This document shows positions 15,382-20,605 of a DNA stretch of 20,605 nucleotides, in pieces. This DNA is from an uncultured beta proteobacterium (lineage in GTDB: Bacteria; Pseudomonadota; Gammaproteobacteria; Burkholderiales; Burkholderiaceae_B). The translations under genes were made by a program, and so were the position numbers. Below the pieces are notes generated by a model, which saw nothing but the letters and a program-made list of their open reading frames with translations, ran no database searches and was not told the DNA's origin. Within the stretch, counting starts at the first letter, position 1, and the number at the start of each line of letters is the position of its first letter. The stretch is from positions 1 through 20,605 of the forward strand of contig CAIYWO010000196.1 of assembly GCA_903929925.1 (NCBI GenBank), read 5' to 3'.

Positions 15382-16430
15382 TAAGCCTCCTTTGCTCTCA
15401 TCAAGGTACTAGGATTAATCGTCACGGAGACCTTGTCTCCACGTTTAAATAGCGCGTCTCGAGCCACGTCAACTGAAAACAGATCTTGACCTTCAACCAA
15501 GACCCGCAGTTGCACACGATCCCCTCTAAAACTCCTTTGTTCAACAGTACCGAGCGGTCGATCAACGCGAGGCTGATCAATCACGATATCCTCGGGACGC
15601 ACCAGTAACTCTTCACCTAAGTATGCAGGCACGGGGAATACAGACTTACCCAGAATGAGGGTGCCCTGGCTGGTCTGTTCAGCATCGCGCCGAATGACGT
15701 TGACGCGACCAAGAAAATTTGCAACAAAGGTATGCGTTGGGTTGCGATACAGGGATTCTGCGTCTCCGACTTGCATGATCTGACCAGACTGCATCACTGC
15801 CATTCGATCAGCAACCGCCATCGCCTCTTGTTGATCATGCGTAACGTAGATCGCTGTCATGCCCAGGCGACGCAGCAGTTCGGCCAACTCGTCACGCAAG
15901 GCATCCTTTAGTTTGCTATCTAACGCCGTAAGAGGCTCATCCAAAAGAAGAATTTTTGGCTGTGCTGCCACCGCCCGGGCCAGCGCTACCCTCTGTCGCT
16001 GCCCCCCAGAGAGCTCGTTAGGCCGCTTGTGTTCAAGACCGTTGAGTCGAACAAGATCGATCAACTCACCAACAATATTTTCCCGCACTTGCCGCTCAAT
16101 ACCACGGACGCGTAAACCGTACTCGATATTACGACGGGCCGACATATGCGGGAATAACGCGTAATGCTGAAACACCATGCCTACACGGCGCTGCTCAATG
16201 GGACACTGTGTAACATCATGCTCACCAAAGAGAACACGACCACCGTGATCCGGCGCCTCGAGACCGGCCAAGATACGCAAGAGGGTTGTTTTACCGCAGC
16301 CAGAGGGCCCCAATAAGGCCATAATTTCGCCAGGTTCGACCCGCAAGTTACTGTTGAGCAAACCACGTGTGCCATCTGGGTAAGTCTTTGCACAATCCAT
16401 TGCGGATAAAGAAATCTGTTCAAGTTCCAT
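15381..16430 (-). CDS. ABC transporter ATP-binding protein, PotA/FbpC/PhnT type
   Basis: ATPase of the minus-strand importer, 349 residues. Walker A GPSGCGKTT is at 41-49, signature LSGGQRQRV at 140-148, and Walker B LLLDEP has Asp164. The FQHYALFPHMS Q-loop region and the C-terminal TOBE-like domain (LLVRPEDI, then VEQRSFRGDRVQLRV) are typical of the ferric-iron, polyamine, thiamine and 2-aminoethylphosphonate group. The start overlaps the permease stop by 11 bases. The substrate class cannot be fixed from this subunit; the downstream phosphodiesterase favours an organophosphorus compound. Confidence 0.9.
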   Translation of the reverse strand: MELEQISLSAMDCAKTYPDGTRGLLNSNLRVEPGEIMALLGPSGCGKTTLLRILAGLEAPDHGGRVLFGEHDVTQCPIEQRRVGMVFQHYALFPHMSARRNIEYGLRVRGIERQVRENIVGELIDLVRLNGLEHKRPNELSGGQRQRVALARAVAAQPKILLLDEPLTALDSKLKDALRDELAELLRRLGMTAIYVTHDQQEAMAVADRMAVMQSGQIMQVGDAESLYRNPTHTFVANFLGRVNVIRRDAEQTSQGTLILGKSVFPVPAYLGEELLVRPEDIVIDQPRVDRPLGTVEQRSFRGDRVQLRVLVEGQDLFSVDVARDALFKRGDKVSVTINPSTLMRAKEA

Positions 16431-17208
16431 AATATTTCTGCGTCATGTTTGCCGCAATATTCAAGAGCCAGAGCAGCGGAAGAACCACAAGAAAAAACAT
16501 TAATGTATAGGCCGACCCAACTTCGATACGCATCGAGGCGTAGCTATCGGCTAGACCCACGGGTAACGTTCTAGTTAGAGGGGTGTGCAATAGCCACGTT
16601 AAATTAAACTCCCCGACAGAAAGAGTGAAAACCATGAGTGCACCAGCCACGATTGAGGGAAGAACCGCTGGCACGAGGACAGTCATAAACCGCGTAAGGA
16701 AACTGGCGCCCAGAGAGCGTGCCGCCTCTTCGATCGCTGAAATATCATGACGCTGAAATGCAGCGGATACTGTTCGCACCATGAAGGGCAGTGTAAAAAT
16801 CATATGCCCGACCAAGATGAACGCATAGCTCTGGCGAAAGCCACGCCATTCGCCATAGGTCAAGATGAGTGCAAGCCCGGTTGCCAAACCAGGCACGGCC
16901 ACGGGTAGGGTCAAGAGCTCTTCGAACGTCTTAGCCCAGGGCCCCTTTGCCCGCGCCAAGGCGTACGCGCAGGGCACACCAATCAACGCGTTGGCTGCCG
17001 CACACGTAGCGGCAATCAAGAGCGAGGCCACAACGGTGGAGCCATATTGATCAAACACCTGAGACAACCACCGCAGGGTCAAGCCACTTTCCAGGCCTTT
17101 ACTGTATTGGTTGACTAATGCAGCCAATATCGACAGCAGCATTGGGCTCAGCATGAACAGCACGACAATAATCGTGAGCAAGGCGAGCCAAGGCGATTTC
17201 GCCCTCAT
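16420..17208 (-). CDS. ABC transporter permease, second (PotC/PhnV-like)
   Basis: Channel subunit of the minus-strand importer, 262 residues with about six membrane segments. The coupling loop is EEAARSLGASFLTRFMTVLV. The frame is open up to 17259, but the ATG at 17208 gives MRAKSPWLALLTIIVV, a normal cytoplasmic N-terminus leading straight into the first membrane segment, and an ATGA overlap with the upstream permease. The longer start would overlap the neighbour by 55 bases and add 17 atypical residues. Its stop overlaps the ATPase start by 11 bases. Confidence 0.9.
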   Translation of the reverse strand: MRAKSPWLALLTIIVVLFMLSPMLLSILAALVNQYSKGLESGLTLRWLSQVFDQYGSTVVASLLIAATCAAANALIGVPCAYALARAKGPWAKTFEELLTLPVAVPGLATGLALILTYGEWRGFRQSYAFILVGHMIFTLPFMVRTVSAAFQRHDISAIEEAARSLGASFLTRFMTVLVPAVLPSIVAGALMVFTLSVGEFNLTWLLHTPLTRTLPVGLADSYASMRIEVGSAYTLMFFLVVLPLLWLLNIAANMTQKYYGT

Positions 17209-18017
17209 AGACTCACCCCTACACCGGTCCAACGTCTGGCCAGGAAAAGCGCCAACCATGTCACCAACCCTAGCGTGATCGACAGGGAGGCCGCCAGGGG
17301 AAAGTTGGCATAGTTAGTGAACTCACTATAGATCGTGATGGGTAACACCTCGAACTTACTTGCCAGGGTGAACGCGGTTCCGAAGGCTCCCATTGCAGTG
17401 GCGAACACGATTGCGGCACAGGCTGCGGTCGTGGGGGTCAGTTGGGGTAGCCATACATCCCGAAGCAACTGAAAGCGATTTGCCCCGAGAGAACGCGCAG
17501 CCTCTTCTACAGAGCGATCCATGGCTTGTGCGGCCGCGGTGTAACTCGCGATTACGCGAGGCAAGGAAAAATACAGGTAGGCTAAAAACAGCCCGGTCAA
17601 ACCGTAGGCGAACGTAATACGCCCAAAACCGAGCCACTCAAAGAAATCGGCTAAGGCACCTTGCCTGCCGCCAAGCAAGATAATGAAGAACCCCACCACT
17701 ACCCCAGGAAAGGACAGTGGTAGCGTCAACAATGATAGGAGCATACGTCGCGCCACCACATGAGGCTTAGCGAGATATAAACCAACAGCCAGCCCCAATG
17801 TAAGGGTCAGCATCGTCACCCCGATTGACAACAAAAGTGTATTCACCAGACTGCGCGCGTATCGGGCATCGGTGAGGATGACGAAGTATGTTTCCCAGCC
17901 TTGTTTTGCGGGAAGTGTGACAAGCAGCGCGATTGGCAAAAGCCAGAAGGCAGCAAAAAAAATACTGACGGGCATCATGCAAGCGCTTAGCGCCTGCCGG
18001 GATGAGATGCCCGCCAT
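17205..18017 (-). CDS. ABC transporter permease, first (PotB/PhnU-like)
   Basis: First channel subunit, 270 residues with about six membrane segments. The coupling loop is EEAARSLGANRFQLLRDVWL. The gene starts 6 bases after the binding-protein stop, with AAGGGG just upstream of the ATG. Separate permease genes for this group, rather than one fused FbpB-type protein, resemble polyamine and 2-aminoethylphosphonate (PhnSTUV) importers. The stop overlaps the second permease start as ATGA. Confidence 0.9.
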   Translation of the reverse strand: MAGISSRQALSACMMPVSIFFAAFWLLPIALLVTLPAKQGWETYFVILTDARYARSLVNTLLLSIGVTMLTLTLGLAVGLYLAKPHVVARRMLLSLLTLPLSFPGVVVGFFIILLGGRQGALADFFEWLGFGRITFAYGLTGLFLAYLYFSLPRVIASYTAAAQAMDRSVEEAARSLGANRFQLLRDVWLPQLTPTTAACAAIVFATAMGAFGTAFTLASKFEVLPITIYSEFTNYANFPLAASLSITLGLVTWLALFLARRWTGVGVSL

Positions 18018-18023
18018 GGCCCC

Positions 18024-19037
18024 TTACCTAACTTGCTTCAGATACGCATCAGAAAAAGCTTTCTGCACGCTAGCCATCTTTGCGTAATCAATCGCTACGG
18101 CACGTGCGTAATCGGCCGCGGGTAAAAACCTGGATTGCGCTTCAGCCGACATCGCTGAGGCACGGACCGGACGCAAGAAGGCATTCGCCCACAGCGCCTG
18201 ACCTGCGTCAGACAATACAAAGTCCAACACACGCTTGCCGTTTTCAGCATTGGGGCCTTTGTTCACTAAACTCATCACATAGGGAACTACGATCGTACCC
18301 TCGGCAGGAATCACGAATTCGACATTCGCCTTATCCTTGTATTTCGCGCGATAAGCATTGAAGTCATAGTCGAGCAAAATCGCAATCTCGCCAGACAACA
18401 CTCGAGCATAAGACGTTTGTTTAGGAACAATCGGCTCGTTCTTTTGCAATGCATTGAAATATTCAAGGGCTGGACCGAAATTATCCAAATTACCGCCGCG
18501 AGCCTGATTCACTGCGACCGCGCCAACATAGCCAACGAAGGCAGAAGAGGGATCCAAGTAGCCAATCAAGCCCTTGTATTGTGGGTGCAGTAAATCCGCC
18601 CAAGACTTCGGAACAGGTTTGCCTTTCAAGGCATCCTTGTTCACCATAAAGCCCAGCGTGCCTGAATGGATGGTAAACCAGTTCCCAGCAGGATCCTTCA
18701 AACCCTCAGGAATTTGCTCCCAGCCGGCTGGACGATAACCTGTCACCACACCATCTTTTGCCGCTTGAATACCAAAGGTGACGCCCAGATACGTCACATC
18801 GGCCACCGGACTATTTTTTTCAGCAACCAACTGTGCAAGGGACTGACCTGAGTTTTTGTTATCAGGCGGAACAGTGATGCCAGTCTTTTCTTTTATTGCC
18901 TTTAACTGGGTGCCCCAGTCAGCCCACTCAGGGGGGCAGTTATAGCAAATAGCAGTTTGAGCGCTAGCCACGCTACCACTGAGTAAAGCAAAGGCCATTA
19001 GAGCGTTTCGAAACATACTGAGTGATGGTTTGTGCAT
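18024..19037 (-). CDS. Periplasmic extracellular solute-binding protein of the minus-strand ABC importer
   Basis: Solute receptor, 337 residues, with a signal peptide of about 26 residues ending SVASA before QTAICYNC. The mature N-terminus carries an unusual close cysteine pair, Cys31 and Cys34 (CYNC). Later segments (VADVTYLGVTFGIQAAKDGVV, HSGTLGFMVNKDAL, PVPKSWADLLHPQYKG, GEIAILLDYDFNAYRAKY) match the iron/thiamine/phosphonate-type binding proteins. Two ATGs are possible: 19043 and 19037. I chose 19037 because the GGAG then lies 6 bases upstream; at 19043 it would abut the ATG. The gene is 54 bases downstream of the Bug gene and has no clear promoter of its own. Ligand unknown. Confidence 0.88.
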   Translation of the reverse strand: MHKPSLSMFRNALMAFALLSGSVASAQTAICYNCPPEWADWGTQLKAIKEKTGITVPPDNKNSGQSLAQLVAEKNSPVADVTYLGVTFGIQAAKDGVVTGYRPAGWEQIPEGLKDPAGNWFTIHSGTLGFMVNKDALKGKPVPKSWADLLHPQYKGLIGYLDPSSAFVGYVGAVAVNQARGGNLDNFGPALEYFNALQKNEPIVPKQTSYARVLSGEIAILLDYDFNAYRAKYKDKANVEFVIPAEGTIVVPYVMSLVNKGPNAENGKRVLDFVLSDAGQALWANAFLRPVRASAMSAEAQSRFLPAADYARAVAIDYAKMASVQKAFSDAYLKQVR

Positions 19038-19091
19038 TAGCATCTCCGATAAGTTGAAATACGATTAACGCCATCAAGCTATGAACTTGAT

Positions 19092-20072
19092 TCAGTCAAT
19101 CCTTACATTCGCCCGCTGAATGACATCAGCCCAACGGACTCTTTCCGTGGCAATCAACGTCGCAAAATCAGTGCTGCTGCTTGAGCGCACTTCTGCCCCG
19201 TTCGAACTAAAAATTTCGCGCACTTTCGTATCGCGTAGCGCATTTGCCGTCACGCGCTCAAGCAAACTTATCGTCGCCGGGGCTAGACCCTTCGGTGCCA
19301 TCAACCCGTACCACGACTCCACAACAAAACCCTCGAGGCCCGCCTGCGCCATCGTGGGGACGTTTGGCAATGATTCGATAGGCGTCGGACTCGTCACGGC
19401 AAGCGCATGCAACTTTCCACCTTTAATGTGTGGCAAGGCGAGCGGGATGTTGACGAAAGCAAAATCAATCTGCCCCCCCATGAGGTCCGAGACCGCCTGG
19501 GTAGCGCTTTTGTATGGGATGTGTACCGCGTCAACATGCGCCAGTAGCTTCAACAGTTCACCCGAGAGGTGATTCGATGTACCGTTTCCAAAGGATGCGT
19601 AAGAGTGTTTGCCGGGCGAGCTTCGAATCGCTGCAATCAGCTCCGCCAACGTCTTGACGGAAAATCGTGGCCCTACGACAAGCACGTTTGGTACTGCCGC
19701 AATCAGAGAGATCGGCGTGAAATCCTCTTTGGCGTCGAACGGTAAGGACGGATACAGTATGGGGTTGATGGCATGGGTGCCGGTTGTCGCGACTAGTAGC
19801 GTGTAGCCATCAGGTTTGGCTTTCGCTACATAATCTGAGCCTAAATTTCCACCTGCCCCAACACGATTTTCAACTAAAACGGTTTGTGAGAGCTCTTTCC
19901 CGATGCGCTCAGCAAGAACGCGGGTCAATACGTCCACCCCTCCGCCAACTGCAAAGGGCACAACAATTTTTAAGGGTTGAGTCGGGTACGACTGCGCAAG
20001 GGCGGCTTGCAGCGACAGAAGGTACAGCATGCCCGCTACGAGCGCCTGGACAAAAAAGGAGCGAAACAACAC
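19092..20072 (-). CDS. Bug-family tripartite tricarboxylate-type solute receptor (orphan)
   Basis: Periplasmic binding protein of the Bug (TctC-like) family, abundant in Burkholderiales, about 326 residues. Family marks are YPTQPLKIVVPFAVGGGVDVLTR, ENRVGAGGNLGSDYVAKAKPDGYT, INPILYPSLPFD and HIPYKSATQAVSDLMGGQID. The signal peptide ends LQAALA before QSYP. No ATG lies near the start. The frame is open to a TTG at 20084, but a GTG at 20072 has GGTGG just upstream, leaves a normal signal peptide and fits the predicted transcript start near 20085, so I prefer it. No TctA/TctB membrane partners occur here, as is common for Bug proteins. It heads the minus-strand operon; whether it serves that importer is unknown. 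Confidence 0.87.
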   Translation of the reverse strand: MLFRSFFVQALVAGMLYLLSLQAALAQSYPTQPLKIVVPFAVGGGVDVLTRVLAERIGKELSQTVLVENRVGAGGNLGSDYVAKAKPDGYTLLVATTGTHAINPILYPSLPFDAKEDFTPISLIAAVPNVLVVGPRFSVKTLAELIAAIRSSPGKHSYASFGNGTSNHLSGELLKLLAHVDAVHIPYKSATQAVSDLMGGQIDFAFVNIPLALPHIKGGKLHALAVTSPTPIESLPNVPTMAQAGLEGFVVESWYGLMAPKGLAPATISLLERVTANALRDTKVREIFSSNGAEVRSSSSTDFATLIATERVRWADVIQRANVRID

Positions 20073-20091
20073 AGAGCCACCCAATCAAAAA

Positions 20092-20158
20092 ATGATAGGC
20101 CTAGTGTGTGGGCTCAATATGCAAATGCCATGACGTTTTCATGGCATTTGCGTGACAG
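20092..20158 (-). promoter_or_regulatory. Putative PHO box array with -10 element before the Bug/ABC operon
   Basis: On the minus strand, heptads recur every 11 bp: CTGTCAC (20158-20152), ATGCCAT (20147-20141), ACGTCAT (20136-20130), TTTGCAT (20125-20119) and a weak AGCCCAC (20114-20108). Each has CA at the same phase. TATCAT (20097-20092), five of six to the -10 consensus, begins 10 bp after the fifth unit, the spacing known for PhoB promoters. Units 2 to 4 lie mostly within a perfect inverted repeat, so part of the match could arise from that. Less secure than the array at 6811. Confidence 0.45.
20121..20151. repeat. Perfect 13-bp inverted repeat between the H1-like and Bug genes
   Basis: Arms 20121-20133 (GCAAATGCCATGA) and 20139-20151 enclose a 5-base loop. 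It could end transcription of the H1-like gene, but no T-run follows on the minus strand. It could also be an operator; it overlaps most of the PHO-box-like array. Confidence 0.7.
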
Positions 20159-20186
20159 CGAACCTAACGCTGCGTGAACATGCTAG

Positions 20187-20605
20187 CTATTTTTTGGGAC
20201 GACCAGCACGCAATTTCGTGAGTGCCGAACGGGCGGCATCAAGTTGGGCAACCGACAGCGTCTTTAGCAAGCCCACACCAATGCGCAACAACTCACTCTT
20301 CTTGACCTCAACACCAGCCTTTAGAGAGGCCTTTTTGATGTCCTGGAGAATCTGATACTCATTGGCTGGCATCGTGAAGCTATCACGCACCAACTTGACC
20401 TTCTTTGCTTTCGTAGCGGGCGCAGAAACCGGAGCGGTAGACTTCGCACGGTTTGGCGATGCTTTCTTAGCTGGAGCTTTTTTAGCTGCCACTTTCTTCA
20501 CAGAAGCCTTTTTTGCTGTCGCTTTTTTGGCGATCGCTTTTTTGGCAGGCGCTTTTCTAACAGTCGCTTTTTTCGCTGCGGGTTGCTCAGCTACTGTTGC
20601 TGCGC
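20187..20605 (-). CDS. Histone H1-like Lys/Ala-rich DNA-binding protein, 5' end outside window
   Basis: The frame is open to the right edge, so the N-terminus is missing; about 139 residues are seen. The first 65 or so are low complexity: tandem KKA, PAKKA and TAKKA units with Pro, Thr and Val, as in bacterial H1-like/AlgP-type proteins that bind DNA through lysine-rich tails. A different, ordinary-looking C-terminal domain follows, from VRDSFTMPANEYQILQDIKK through KKSELLRIGVGLL to AGRPKK. The strand-helix-helix look of that part recalls ribbon-helix-helix folds, but I cannot assign it. The GTG at 20501 is an internal codon, not a start, since the Lys/Ala repeats continue upstream of it. Probable nucleoid-associated protein. 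Confidence 0.75.
   Translation of the reverse strand, partial: AATVAEQPAAKKATVRKAPAKKAIAKKATAKKASVKKVAAKKAPAKKASPNRAKSTAPVSAPATKAKKVKLVRDSFTMPANEYQILQDIKKASLKAGVEVKKSELLRIGVGLLKTLSVAQLDAARSALTKLRAGRPKK

Noticed and set aside
15381..19037. Firm assignment as polyamine (PotABCD) or ferric iron (FbpABC) importer
   Set aside because: The ATPase and permease families are shared by several substrates, and the phosphodiesterase in the operon argues against taking either name.
20121..20151. Rho-independent terminator of the H1-like gene
   Set aside because: The stem is good, but no T-run follows on the minus strand, and the region overlaps a phased heptad array; kept as an inverted repeat only.
20156..20172. 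Small hairpin CAGCG/CGCTG after the H1-like stop
   Set aside because: Only 5 pairs with a 7-base loop and no T-run; too weak to call a terminator.
1..20605. tRNA or rRNA genes, CRISPR arrays, insertion sequences, prophage genes
   Set aside because: None seen: no transposase or integrase frames, no regularly spaced repeats beyond the two short promoter arrays, and no gap large enough for an unseen element.

Overview
The window looks like a betaproteobacterial chromosome, most likely Burkholderiales and possibly Alcaligenaceae-like. The grounds are an intracellular PHB depolymerase, a soluble RnfB-like ferredoxin joined to nth, a Bug-type solute receptor and a Lys/Ala-rich histone-H1-like protein. 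This placement is inference from gene content; no rRNA or other phylogenetic marker is present. Genes are packed tightly: no gap exceeds about 105 bases and most junctions overlap as ATGA.

Layout. (1) 1-2040, plus strand: 3' part of phaZ, an RnfB-like ferredoxin and nth. (2) 2118-6803, plus strand: a complete branched-chain-amino-acid-type (HAAT) ABC importer in the order ATPase, ATPase, binding protein, permease, permease. It has a probable sigma70 promoter at 2062-2091 and a strong hairpin at 4861-4904 after the binding-protein gene. (3) 6897-14560, plus strand: a peptide/opine-type ABC importer (family 5 binding protein, two ATPases, two permeases) running without a break into a phosphonate monoester hydrolase/phosphodiesterase of the alkaline phosphatase superfamily and a HAD phosphatase. 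(4) 20072-14557, minus strand: a Bug-family receptor, then an Fe/AEP/polyamine-type ABC importer (binding protein, two permeases, ATPase) and a GpdQ-like metallophosphodiesterase. This unit converges on unit 3 with a 4-base tail-to-tail overlap. (5) 20187 to the right edge, minus strand: a histone-H1-like protein cut by the window end.

Main result. Units 3 and 4 each start with an array resembling a PHO box: heptads related to CTGTCAT repeated every 11 bp, followed exactly 10 bp later by a plausible -10 hexamer (6811-6866 plus strand; 20158-20092 minus strand). Together they encode two importers, two unrelated phosphodiesterase/phosphonate-ester hydrolases and one phosphatase. The reading I favour is a phosphate-starvation-induced island that imports organic phosphodiesters or phosphonate monoesters and strips phosphate from them in the cytoplasm. 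In logic it parallels the Agrobacterium agrocinopine (acc) operon but uses different enzymes. The regulation and the substrate are inferences that can be tested.
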